DNA of 64,000 bases from Isoptericola variabilis 225 (GCF_000215105.1 NC_015588.1:2170001-2234000), one strand, 5' to 3'. Positions 28,708 through 36,979 are shown, numbered from the stretch's first letter. A program made the numbers and translations. The notes: generated by a model not told the origin, from the letters alone.

Positions 28708-29829
28708 TCAGGCGCCGGCGCGCACGGCGTCCCAGACGCCGAGGAGGTACTGGATCCCGAGCGCACGGTCGTACAGGCCGTAGCCGGGCCGCGGGCGGTT
28801 GGTGGTGTTCTCGTCCCACAGGTGCCGGCCGTGGTCGGGCCGGACGTAGCCGGTGTAGCCGGCCTCGGCGTAGGCGCGCATGATGCCGACCGTGTCGACG
28901 TCGCCCTCGCACGCGCGGTGCGCGACCTCGGTGAACGTGCCGCCGCCGAGGTGCTTGATGTTGCGCACGTGCGTGAAGTGGATGCGGTCCATGAAGGTGC
29001 GCACGGCGTCGAGAGCGTCGTTCGCCGGGTTGGCCGAGAAGCTGCCCACGCACAGCGCCAGGCCGTGATGCGGGCTGTCGTTGAGGGACAGGACGCGCGC
29101 CAGGTCGTCCTTGGTCGACACGATGCGCGGCCACCCGAACAGGTCGAACGGCGGGTCGTCCGGGTGCACCGCGAGCCGGATGTCGTGCTCCTCGCACGTC
29201 GGCACGACGGCGTCGAGGAAGTACGCGTAGTTCGCGTACATCGCCTCGTGGTCGACGTCGGCGTACGCCGCCGCGAGCTCGGGCAGGTGGGCCAGGCGCT
29301 CGGGCTCCCACCCGGGCAGCGTGAGGTCGGGCGCGCCGGCGAGCACGGCCTCCGCGATGCGCGCCGGATCCATCCCGTCGACGACGCCCTGGTCGTAGAA
29401 CAACGCGGTCGACCCGTCGGGCAGCGGGTGCCACAGGTCGGTGCGGAGCCAGTCGAAGACCGGCATGACGTTGTAGGTGACGACCTTGACGCCCGCCCGC
29501 GCCAGCCGCTCGAGCGTGACGACGTAGTTCTCGATCGCCTCGTCGCGGCTCGTCCCGAGGACCGTCCTGCCCAGCTTGATCGACTCGTGGACGTTGACCG
29601 ACTCGACGACCTCGGCGTCGAAGGCCTTCGTCACGCCGCGCTCGCGCGCCTCGGCGGGGACGGTGGTGATCCGGGAGACCTCGGCGTCGATCTCCTCCTG
29701 CGACCACGCCTCGCCGGCCTGCTTGTGGTGCAGCGACCAGACGATGGTCTCCACGCCGGGCACCTGACGGATCTGGTCGAGCGAGACCGTGTCGTTGCCC
29801 TCGCCGTACCAGCGGAACCCCATCTTCAT
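28708..29829 (-). CDS. uxuA: Mannonate dehydratase
   Basis: A 373-residue TIM-barrel enzyme that dehydrates D-mannonate to 2-keto-3-deoxygluconate in hexuronate catabolism. UxuA landmarks are MGFRWYGEGNDTVSLDQIRQVPGVETIVW at the N-terminus, VVTYNVMPVFDWLRTDL, the metal/substrate region AVHPDDPPFDLFGWPRIVS, LCVGSFSANPAND, FTHVRNIKHLGGGTFTEVAH and VRPDHGRHLWDE. The preferred start is ATG 29829 (MKMGFRW), with GAGGGAGA upstream. Two LacI-type operators lie 26-81 bases upstream. No other glucuronate gene is adjacent, so it is probably a stand-alone member of a hexuronate regulon. Confidence 0.95.
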   Translation of the reverse strand: MKMGFRWYGEGNDTVSLDQIRQVPGVETIVWSLHHKQAGEAWSQEEIDAEVSRITTVPAEARERGVTKAFDAEVVESVNVHESIKLGRTVLGTSRDEAIENYVVTLERLARAGVKVVTYNVMPVFDWLRTDLWHPLPDGSTALFYDQGVVDGMDPARIAEAVLAGAPDLTLPGWEPERLAHLPELAAAYADVDHEAMYANYAYFLDAVVPTCEEHDIRLAVHPDDPPFDLFGWPRIVSTKDDLARVLSLNDSPHHGLALCVGSFSANPANDALDAVRTFMDRIHFTHVRNIKHLGGGTFTEVAHRACEGDVDTVGIMRAYAEAGYTGYVRPDHGRHLWDENTTNRPRPGYGLYDRALGIQYLLGVWDAVRAGA

Positions 29830-29854
29830 CCTCGGGAATCTCCCTCGCTCGGAT

Positions 29855-29866
29855 GCAAACGTTTGC
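29855..29866. promoter_or_regulatory. LacI-family operator, site 1
   Basis: GCAAACGTTTGC is a perfect 12-base palindrome with the central CG typical of LacI/GalR operators. It is located 26 bases upstream of the uxuA start. Confidence 0.75.
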
Positions 29867-29898
29867 CACATGCTAGCGGCTGCGGTGCACAGCATGGT

Positions 29899-29910
29899 GC
29901 AAACGTTGGC
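29899..29910. promoter_or_regulatory. LacI-family operator, site 2
   Basis: GCAAACGTTGGC is a near copy of site 1 (one mismatch to the palindrome), centred 44 bases further upstream, about four helical turns. Two phased sites suggest looping or cooperative binding by a UxuR-like repressor encoded elsewhere. Confidence 0.65.
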
Positions 29911-29933
29911 AGGCCCAGACGGGAGAGCGAACG

Positions 29934-30377
29934 CTACGCGCGCGCCTCCAGGAGGCTCGCCAGCCGGGCGAGGTCCTTCGTCGTCGCACGACGCATCGCG
30001 GCCTCCATGACCGGTGCGGCCACCGACGCGAAACCCGACGGCTCGCCCGTGTTGCGCAGCGTCATGAGCGTGCCGCCCGGCGCCGCCGACCACGTGTACT
30101 CGGTGCGCATCGGGAACGGGCCCTGCGCCGTGGACATCACCAGCCGCTCCCCCGGCTCGAGCTCCTCCACCCGGTACGTGTACGCGATCCGGCGGCCCAG
30201 GAAGCGGGCGACGAACTCCATCTCCGATCCCACCGCGACCGGAGGGTCCGTGCGCCACACGACCGACTCGATGGTGGCGTACCACTCCGGCGCGGTGGTC
30301 GGGTCGGCGGCGTAGGCCGCGACCTCGTCGACGGGTGCACGGATCACGCGCTCGACACGGACGTCCACCGCCGCCAT
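29934..30377 (-). CDS. SRPBCC/START-like protein
   Basis: A 147-residue helix-grip protein: VDVRVERVIRAPVDEVAAYAADPTTAPEWYATIESV at the N-terminus (strand, helix pair and PxxW-like segment), a central beta sheet (VGSEMEFVARFLGRRIAYTYRVEELEPGERLVM) and a long C-terminal helix (MEAAMRRATTKDLARLASLLEAR). Members bind hydrophobic ligands; the ligand is unknown. ATG 30377 is clear. The 5' end is divergent from the GCS2-type ligase gene. Confidence 0.88.
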   Translation of the reverse strand: MAAVDVRVERVIRAPVDEVAAYAADPTTAPEWYATIESVVWRTDPPVAVGSEMEFVARFLGRRIAYTYRVEELEPGERLVMSTAQGPFPMRTEYTWSAAPGGTLMTLRNTGEPSGFASVAAPVMEAAMRRATTKDLARLASLLEARA

Positions 30378-30516
30378 GAACCCTCACCTCGTCGCGTCTG
30401 CTGAGGCACATCACACCACCCCACCGGCGGGCGCGCGAGGCACGAGCGCCCTTCCTCCTGCAGAGACGCCGCGTTGCGGCCACGATGGAGGAACCGGCGG
30501 ATGCGGGGGTGACCGG

Positions 30517-31668
30517 GTGCGGACGTTCGGCGTGGAGGAGGAACTGCTGCTGGTCGACGCGCGGACGCTCCTGCCGCTGGCCGCCGGGGAGGGTGCCGTG
30601 CACCACGCACGGGGGGACGAGGCGACCGTCCGTCCGGCGCCGACGCCGTCGGGCACCCACACGCTGACGCTCGAGTTCCAGCAGGAGCAGGTCGAGGTCG
30701 TGGGGCCGCCCTGCCGGACGCTCGCCGAGCAGCTCGCCTCGATCCACGACGGCAGGCTCCACGCCGACGAGTCCGCACGGGCGGTCCGCGGCCGGGTTGT
30801 TGCGCTCGCGACGCCCGTGTTCGGCGGCCTCCCGCACCTGGCACCGGGCGAGCGGTACCGCCGGATCCAGGAGCACGTCGGGCTGCTCGCCGCCGAACAG
30901 CTCACGTGCGGTTTCCACGTGCACGTCGAGGTCGACGACGCGGACGAGGGCGTCGCGGTGCTCGACCGCATCCGCGTGTGGCTCCCGGTCCTCCTGGCGC
31001 TCAGCGCGAACTCGCCGTTCTGGTACGGGGTCGAGTCGGGCTTCGCGAGCTACCGGTACCAGGTCATGCTCCGCTGGCCCACCGCCGGGCCGTACGAGGC
31101 GTTCGGTTCGCACGCCGGCTACGAGCGGCACGTCGGCTCGCTCCTGCGCTCGAGGGTCCCGCTCGACGACGGCATGGTCTACTTCGACGCCCGCCTCTCG
31201 ACGCACGCACCGACCGTGGAGGTGCGGGTCGCCGACGTCTGCATGGACCCGACGCACGCCGCCGTGCTCGCGGCGCTCGCGCGCGCCCTCGTCGAGACGG
31301 CGGCGCGCGACCGGCGCCGCGGCGTCCCGCCCCAGCCGGTGAGCGTGACGGAGCTGCGCGCGTGGAGCTGGCGCGCGAGCCGGTTCGGTGTCGACGAGCT
31401 GCTGGTCAGCCCGACGACGGGGACGCCGGCGCCCGCGGGCGACGTCGTCACCGAGCTCCTCCTGCTGCTGCACCCCGTTCTCGACGAGTACGGCGAGGAG
31501 GAGCTCGTCCGGTCCGTCGTCACCTCGATCCTCGCGGACGGCGCCGGCACGCGGCGACAGCGTGCCGCCTACGCGCGCCGGCAGCGGGCCACCGACGTCG
31601 TCGCCGACGCGCTCGACGTCGGCACTCCCTCCGCGCAACCGCACCCGCGTGCGAGTGGTGCGCCGTGA
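30517..31668 (+). CDS. GCS2-family carboxylate-amine ligase (YbdK-like)
   Basis: A 383-residue ATP-grasp-like ligase related to glutamate-cysteine ligase type 2. Family marks are the N-terminal TFGVEEELLLVDARTLLPL, EFQQEQVEVVGPP, CGFHVHVEVDD, LLALSANSPFWYGVESGFASYRYQVMLRWPTAGP and HAPTVEVRVADVCMD. Actinobacterial relatives include weak glutamate-cysteine ligases and EgtA; since mycothiol producers lack glutathione, the real substrate is uncertain. GTG 30517 gives the family N-terminus. The stop overlaps the serine hydrolase start (GTGA), so the two are coupled. Confidence 0.88.
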   Translation: MRTFGVEEELLLVDARTLLPLAAGEGAVHHARGDEATVRPAPTPSGTHTLTLEFQQEQVEVVGPPCRTLAEQLASIHDGRLHADESARAVRGRVVALATPVFGGLPHLAPGERYRRIQEHVGLLAAEQLTCGFHVHVEVDDADEGVAVLDRIRVWLPVLLALSANSPFWYGVESGFASYRYQVMLRWPTAGPYEAFGSHAGYERHVGSLLRSRVPLDDGMVYFDARLSTHAPTVEVRVADVCMDPTHAAVLAALARALVETAARDRRRGVPPQPVSVTELRAWSWRASRFGVDELLVSPTTGTPAPAGDVVTELLLLLHPVLDEYGEEELVRSVVTSILADGAGTRRQRAAYARRQRATDVVADALDVGTPSAQPHPRASGAP

Positions 31669-32678
31669 CCGCCCTCCCCGCCGTCGACGAGCGGGCGCTC
31701 GAGGACACGGTCGCCCGGGCGCGGTTCAGCGGCGTCGTCACCGTCGACGTCGGCGACCGCCGCGTGCTCGGCCGGGCCTACGGCTTCGCGCACCGCGCCC
31801 ACCGCGTGCCGAACACCGTCGAGACGCGCTTCGGCCTGGCCAGCGGGGGCAAGACCTTCACGGCCGTCGCCGTGATGCGGCTCGTCGAGACCGGGGTCCT
31901 GGACCTCGGCGACCCGGTGCGCCGGTACCTCGGCGAGGACCTCCCGCTGGTCGACGACGCCGTGACGATCGAGCACCTGCTCGAGCACACGTCCGGCATC
32001 GGCGACTACCTCGACGAGGAGGCCGGCTGGGACGTCCACGACTACGTCCTGCCGGTGCCGGTCCACCTCCTCGACCGTACGGAGGCGTTCGTCCCGGTCC
32101 TCGACGGGTTCCCCCAGACGTCCGTTCCCGGCGAGCGGTTCGCGTACTGCAACGGCGGCGACGTCGTCCTCGCTCTGGTGGCCGAGCGCGCGTCGGGCCG
32201 CCCGTACCACGAGCTCGTGGAGCAGGAGGTGTGCGCGCGGGCGGGGCTCGCCCGGACCGGCTTCCCGCGCTCGGACGAGCTGCCCGCCGACGTCGCGCTC
32301 GGCTACCTGCACGACGACGGCGACCGGTCGAACGTCCTTCACCTGCCGGTCCGGGGCAACGGCGACGGCGGGATCTGCAGCACCGCGTCGGACCTCCACC
32401 GGTTCTGGCGGGCGCTGGTCGCCGGCGAGGTCGTGTCACCGGCGACGCTGGCCGCGATGACGCGCCCGCGGCACGACGTGCCCGCCGAGGACCTGCGCCA
32501 CGGCCTCGGACTGTGGCTGCACCGCACGGGGCCCGCGCTCGTCATGGAGGGCTACGACCCCGGTGTGTCGTTCCGGTCGACGCACGACCCGACGACCGCC
32601 ACGACCGTCAGCGTGCTGGGCAACACCTCCGAGGGCGCCTGGCCGGTCATCGGCATGCTCGCCCGGGCGTTCGACTGA
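31665..32678 (+). CDS. Beta-lactamase-fold serine hydrolase
   Basis: A 337-residue class C beta-lactamase/D-aminopeptidase-like protein. The nucleophile motif SxxK is in GLASGGKTFTAVAVMRLVE (near residue 63), the YxN motif is AYCNGGDVVLALV, and the helix after it is LLEHTSGIGDYL. No signal peptide is visible, so it is probably cytoplasmic and an esterase or peptidase rather than a resistance enzyme. GTG 31665 is coupled by a 4-base overlap to the upstream ligase gene, an unusual pairing that may reflect a joint pathway. Confidence 0.88.
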   Translation: MTALPAVDERALEDTVARARFSGVVTVDVGDRRVLGRAYGFAHRAHRVPNTVETRFGLASGGKTFTAVAVMRLVETGVLDLGDPVRRYLGEDLPLVDDAVTIEHLLEHTSGIGDYLDEEAGWDVHDYVLPVPVHLLDRTEAFVPVLDGFPQTSVPGERFAYCNGGDVVLALVAERASGRPYHELVEQEVCARAGLARTGFPRSDELPADVALGYLHDDGDRSNVLHLPVRGNGDGGICSTASDLHRFWRALVAGEVVSPATLAAMTRPRHDVPAEDLRHGLGLWLHRTGPALVMEGYDPGVSFRSTHDPTTATTVSVLGNTSEGAWPVIGMLARAFD

Positions 32679-32813
32679 CGGCGCGGGCCCTCCGCCGGTC
32701 GCTGCCGGAGTCTCGACCTGCGCGCGGGACCGGCCCGCGTGAGGATGGGACCCAGCACACCTGCGCCCGGCGCGTCGAACGCCACCGGAGCCACGGACCG
32801 TCGAAGGAGACAC

Positions 32814-33278
32814 GTGCCGAGCATCCCGATCGTCGACGAGCGCGCCGCGAGCGGCGGCATCGAGCTCCACGACCACTCCTGGGTGATGTGGGGCGAGTTC
32901 GACCACGGCACCGCGCAGCTCCTCGAGGGCCGGGTGTCCGAGCACCTCACGCACGTGCGGGGCAGCACCCTCGACGTCGACGCGTCGCGCGTCACGTTCC
33001 TCGACGCCGGCGGGCTGCGGCTGCTGTGGCGTGCCCTGTACGCCGCCGACCGCGTCGTCCTGACGCGTGTCAGCAAGCCGGTCCGTGACGTGCTCGAGCT
33101 GAGCGGGACGGCCGACCTGTTCGAGATCCTCGACGTCGGGCATCTCCAGCTCGGCACGGACGCCGAGCAGTCGGATCTCGCGGCCGGGCTCGATGCCCGC
33201 GGCCGCGAGCGCGAGCACCGCGGTCGTGAGGTCCTCGAGCGACCGGGCCGGCGTGCGCAGCTTCCTCGGGGCGCGTAG
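32814..33278 (+). CDS. STAS-domain protein (anti-sigma factor antagonist-like) with an abnormal tail
   Basis: 154 codons from GTG 32814, which has an excellent ribosome-binding site (GAAGGAGA). Residues about 10-107 form a STAS-type fold: WVMWGEFDHGTAQLLEGRVSEHL, then GSTLDVDASRVTFLDAGGLRLLWRALYAA, where the Ser of the usual DSxG is replaced by LDAGG, then VLELSGTADLFEIL. STAS proteins capture anti-sigma kinases; lack of the phosphorylatable Ser would make regulation unusual. The last 45 or so residues are Arg/Glu-rich and are simply the antisense of the adjacent dinB remnant, so the natural C-terminus was probably lost at about 33140. Confidence 0.7.
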   Translation: MPSIPIVDERAASGGIELHDHSWVMWGEFDHGTAQLLEGRVSEHLTHVRGSTLDVDASRVTFLDAGGLRLLWRALYAADRVVLTRVSKPVRDVLELSGTADLFEILDVGHLQLGTDAEQSDLAAGLDARGREREHRGREVLERPGRRAQLPRGA

Positions 33279-33954
33279 CGCACCTTCCAGACCCACGCGG
33301 ACGACGTCCCTGCCCTCGGCTTCGACGTCCGCGTGCACCTGCGCGACGAGTTCGAGCAGCGCCGTCTCGACCTCCTCGGGCGTGGTGAGTGGTGCCGACG
33401 CCCCACAGGTCGACCGTCGGGCGCTCCCCCATGACCTCGAACCAGCTGTCCGCCGTCAGCCGGAAGACTCCCGCAGGCTTGCCGAAACCGGTGGCGATCT
33501 TCGCGCGGATCCGGTTGTCCCCGATGCCGACCGAGCAGTGCAGGCCCGTGGCGCGCAGGACGGAGTCCTGGATGCGGCGAGCCACCTGCTCGGGGTCCTC
33601 GGCGTCGCAGCCGACGAAGGCCTCGTCCCAGCCGAGGACCTCGACCACGGTGCCGAGCCCGCGCAGCGCCTCCATCACCTGCTCCGACGCCGCCCCGTAC
33701 GCCTCGTGGTCGACCGGCAGCACGATCGCGTCCGGCACCTTGCGGACCGCGAGGCGCAACGGCATGCCGGAGCCGACGCCGAACGCGCGCGCCTCGTACG
33801 ACGCGGTCGAGACCACGGCCCGCTCCCCCGGGTCGCCGCGCCTGCCGACGATCACAGGCTTGCCGGCGAGCTCCGGGCGGCGCAGGACCTCGACCGCGAC
33901 GAGGAACTGGTCCAGGTCGACGTGCAGCACCCACCGGAAGGCGCGCGGGCTCAT
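33135..33954 (-). pseudogene. Decayed DNA polymerase IV (DinB) gene with internal deletion and frameshifts
   Basis: The first 175 or so codons from ATG 33954 (good GGAGGT site) are a clean Y-family N-terminus: RWVLHVDLDQFLVAVEVLRRPELAGKPVIVGRR, STASYEARAFGVGSGMPLRLA, EVLGWDEAFVGCD and CSVGIGDNRIRAKIATGFGKPAGV, reaching LWGVGT. The reading then breaks. The next recognisable part, in another frame, is the little-finger domain (EEVETALLELVAQVHADVEAEGRDVVRVG, then the KVRYAP motif in a third frame, then LEPGREIRLLGVRAEL-like sequence). About 90-100 residues of the thumb are missing between them. No stop ends the gene; it runs into the STAS gene on the other strand. Non-functional. Confidence 0.75.
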
Positions 33955-34075
33955 ACGGGCCACCTCCGCACCCATTGCAGCACGTGGGCCGGGCCGGGCG
34001 CCGCCCCTGTTGCGGGGCCCACCGGCATCGGTGAGCGTGAGGGTGACCCATGACGAGCAGCAGAGGGAGACGGCC

Positions 34076-34276
34076 GTGCAGATCGACAAGGAACAGATCC
34101 TGGAGCTCTTGAGGTCCCGGGGCGAGCAGGGCAAGGCCGACGAGGCCGGCTCCGAGCTGCCCGACACGGTCGACACCGACCGGGACGCCGGCCTGCTCGG
34201 CAAGTACGGCATCGACGTCCAGGACCTCCTGCGCACGTTCGGCGGCGACAAGCTGGGCGGCCTCTTCGGCGGCTGA
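34076..34276 (+). CDS. Small conserved actinobacterial protein of unknown function
   Basis: A 66-residue acidic protein beginning VQIDKEQILELLRSRGEQGKADEAGSELPDTVDTDRDAGLLGKYGID, with a Gly-rich end (FGGDKLGGLFGG). Similar short proteins occur in other actinobacteria, but I know of no function. GTG 34076 has an AGGGAGA site seven bases upstream. No transmembrane segment or metal motif is visible. Confidence 0.65.
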   Translation: MQIDKEQILELLRSRGEQGKADEAGSELPDTVDTDRDAGLLGKYGIDVQDLLRTFGGDKLGGLFGG

Positions 34277-34323
34277 CGCCGCACTCGCGCTCCCGCCGTC
34301 GCTGGGCCCGCGTGCTCCCGGCG

Positions 34324-36226
34324 CTACGGCGACGTGGAGCCGGTGGGCGCCGGCTCGGTCGACGCCGCGGGCTCCTGCGCGGGCGCCGACTCCTGCGTCG
34401 GCGACGACTCCTCCCCCGTGGGCTCCGGCGAGGAGGGCTCGGGCGTCGTCGTCTCGGGCGTCGACGTGGGCTGCTCCGCGGTGGGTTCAGGCGCGGGGGC
34501 GGGCTCCTGCGTCGGCTCGGGCGTGGGCGCCGGTGTGCTCGTGCTCGGCTCGGAGGCCGGCGGCGACGGGTCGCTCGACGGCGCCTCCGTCGGCGGAGGT
34601 GCCCCCTCGGTGGACGGCGACGGAGACCCCGCCGGCACGGGGGTCGGTTCGACGAGCGGGGCGTCGGCGAGGATCTCGACGATCTCCGCCTTGACGGCCT
34701 CGAGCGTCGCGATGATCTCGGTGATGCTGCGCGACGTGATGCCCTCGGCGAAGCGGACCAGCTCGTTCCAGACCTCGCCCAGCGCGCGGAGCTGCTGCTC
34801 CCCCGGTTCCCCGGTGACCGACAGCACGAGCTGGCTGGCGATCGCAGCGGTGATGCACTCGTAGCAGTCGTAGTTCGCCGCGACGGCGAGGTTCTGCGGG
34901 ACCACCACGCGGGCGTCGTCCATCACGAGCACGACCTGGAACGCGACCGCGACGGCCACGCAGTCGGTGCACGACGCGTAGGCGTGCGCCTCGTTGACCT
35001 TGAGGACCTCGTCACCGTCCGCCCAGACCACGGCGAAGGCGACGTCGTACGTGACGGAGCCGTCCGCCGTCGCCACGGCGAGGGCCTGGTTGTCGCCCTC
35101 GGAGGGCGGGAGCGGCTTGTCGAACGGGAAGACCCAGACGTCCTCGTGCGCGCCGCCCGAGCCGTCGCCCGGATCCTGCGACGGTGCGGTGCCGGCGCCG
35201 TCGGCGTCCTCGGTGGGGACCAGCACGAGGGCGAGCGCCGGGTCGTCCCTGGTGGGCAGCGGTTCGCCCTTCTCGAACGCCGCGACGAGCGGCTGCCCGC
35301 CGGAGAGCACGCGCTCGGCGGCCGCGCCCGCCTGCGGCGCACCGGTGGACGTGGCCGGCGACGTGCCGCCGGGCTCGTCGGCGACGGCGGGAGCGGCGGC
35401 GGGACGGACGTGCTGCGCCGGTTGCAGGAGAGCGGTGAGCGTCCCGCGCTCGTCGGGCTGGATCGGGCGGTGCGTGCCCGGGTCGGGCCACCACGCCCAC
35501 GCGAGGCCGCCCAGCACGGCCGCGCCCAGCGCCGCGGCGGCGACCCGCTTCGGCGCCGAGTCCCTGCTCCACCTGACCAGGCCCCGGAAGAACCGGAAGC
35601 CGATCCGGCCGAGCACGAGGGCGCAGCCCCAGCAGGGTGGGTCGGATCCGGTGGTAGAGGTCCGGGACGCCCGCCAGGTCGGCCAGCACGTGGTACCCGT
35701 TGAACCGCAGCAGCGGCAGCAGCTGCGTCACCATCTGCAGGATCTGCGTCGCCACCAGCAGCAGGGCTTCCCAGCCGGTGGCCCACCACCAGACGTAGGT
35801 GCCGACGACGACCACCGCGTTGAAGTAGAGGCCACCGAGGTCGGTACGGAGGCGGCCGGCCCGGTCGAGCCGATAGCTGTCCGTGACGTCCGTGTAGAAC
35901 GCCGGCCACACCAGGTACAGGCTGGCTCCCATGGAACCCGGCACTCCGCCGCTGTAGCGATTCGCGGCGGCGTGCCCGAACTCGTGCAGGCCCCCGGAGA
36001 ACACCGTCACCACGAACACCAGGAGCAGCAGGTGCGGCCGCTCGAAGGCCTCGTACGCGGACGCACCGAGCCCCCGCTCGAAGAAGACCCAGAGCACCAC
36101 GGCCAGGAAGGCGCAGACCATGGGCACGGCGATCACGGGCCGGAAGAGGAACCGGAACGGGTCCGTCAGTCGGCGGGTGGTCCTCGGGTCGTTGACGGCG
36201 ATCCGGGGCTTCGCCGCGGAGGGTGG
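34324..36226 (-). pseudogene. Disrupted M50-type zinc metalloprotease gene (putative peptide zinc metalloprotease)
   Basis: Two open stretches in different frames belong to one actinobacterial family. The upstream part (about 36226-35630) has membrane helices, the zinc site HEFGHA in FSGGLHEFGHAAANRYSGGVPGS, and the second site region LLRFNGYHVLADLAGVPDLYHRI. Then the frame breaks at about 35615-35640. The downstream part (VLGRIGFRFFRGLVRWSRDSAPKR to stop 34324) is the periplasmic C-terminal domain with conserved VWVFPFDKPLPPSEGDNQALAVATADGSVTYDVAFAVVWADG and two Cys pairs (CTDC, CYEC), ending in a long Thr/Pro/Glu-rich tail. About 100 residues appear missing at the break and about 100 at the N-terminus, where an in-frame stop occurs at 36227-36229. 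Confidence 0.7.
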
Positions 36227-36364
36227 TCAGGAGCCAGAGCTGTGGAGGCTCGTCACCCACATCGACGGGGACCAACGCATCGAGATGGACCGGATCCACG
36301 TCATGCTCGCGAGGACGGACGATGCTACGGGCCGCTAGCCGGGGCATCTGCTGGCGCAACGAAT

Positions 36365-36396
36365 GAGGAGAGCCGGCCGCTGGCCGAGCTCTCCTC
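36365..36396. repeat. Hairpin 1 at left edge of accessory region
   Basis: GAGGAGAGC and GCTCTCCTC form a perfect 9-bp stem around a 14-base GC-rich loop. It lies 12 bases before a second, stronger hairpin; together they look like a terminator cluster. Confidence 0.5.
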
Positions 36397-36407
36397 GTAT
36401 GAACGAC

Positions 36408-36440
36408 GACGCGGGACATCTCTGAAGGATGTCCCGCGTC
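36408..36440. terminator. Strong hairpin 2, terminator-like
   Basis: GACGCGGGACATC and GATGTCCCGCGTC form a perfect 13-bp stem with a 7-base loop. It is followed within about ten bases by TGGTGGACCTAGCGGGA, which resembles the reverse complement of a tRNA 3' end. The same hairpin-then-tRNA-end layout occurs at 48349-48420. Confidence 0.55.
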
Positions 36441-36522
36441 ATCATGGTGGTGGACCTAGCGGGAGGCTTGTCGAAACTTGCCCCAGCGCTGGCGCGGATG
36501 GTCGCGAGCCACAGGGCAATTC

Positions 36523-36621
36523 GGCTCTTCGGACTTTCGGGTGGGTTGAGGGTGTGACGCGACGCGCCTCTACGCGGCGCGTCGCGTCACACCCTCAACC
36601 CACCCGAAAGTCCGAAGAGCC
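36523..36621. mobile_element. 99-bp palindromic miniature element (MITE) derived from an ISL3 end
   Basis: Two 46-base arms are perfect inverted repeats around a 7-base centre (TCTACGC). The arm starts GGCTCTTCGGACTTTCGGG and is identical base for base to the outer left end of the second ISL3 copy (39774-39819). The reverse-complemented right half matches that end for 57 bases. Flanks are imperfect 8-base repeats (GGCAATTC and CGCAATCC), consistent with an old ISL3-type target duplication. It has no coding capacity and should be movable only by an ISL3 transposase in trans. Confidence 0.75.
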
Positions 36622-36935
36622 CGCAATCCAACAGCGAGGGGAAGACCGCCCGCGGGCTCGGACAGACGTCGGCGATCAGCATGCCATCACGAACCTCTTG
36701 GGAGTCGGCTGAGATCATCGCGCTTTTCACGACGAAGGACGTCAGCGCCAGGTCCGGTCGCGCTGCCCGGATGACTGCGTGCTCATCGTCGGCTGCATGC
36801 CGCGGAGTCCGGCGATCATCTGATACGCCACGGCGCGCGCCAGCGGCATGGGCGAGCGCGGTCATCAGTCATCGGACGAGGGCGATGTCCGGCCCCCGGT
36901 GCGGGTTGACTCAGAGGTGGACCTCGTGGAATCCT
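36622..36935. other. Stretch without a supported gene
   Basis: About 310 bases between the miniature element and the monooxygenase operator, less GC-rich than the chromosome. A minus-strand frame (36865 to 36587) ending inside the miniature element contains DDEHAVIRAARPDLALTSFV, faintly like a ribbon-helix-helix protein. It has no clear start, so I treat it as unsupported. Confidence 0.4.
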
Positions 36936-36964
36936 TTCGATTATCGAAGTGTCCGATAGTCGAA
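36936..36964. promoter_or_regulatory. Inverted-repeat operator upstream of the flavin monooxygenase
   Basis: TTCGATTATCG and CGATAGTCGAA are inverted repeats (10 of 11 matched) with a 7-base spacer, ending 15 bases before the monooxygenase ATG. The left half also contains the 13-base palindrome TTCGATTATCGAA. Size and placement fit a TetR- or MarR-type repressor. Confidence 0.55.
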
Positions 36965-36979
36965 CGAGTGGAGTGTGGG

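Noticed and set aside
36587..36865. Minus-strand frame with DDEHAVIRAARPDLALTSFV, faintly like a ribbon-helix-helix antitoxin
   Set aside because: No credible start or ribosome-binding site, the end lies inside the miniature element, and the match is by eye only.
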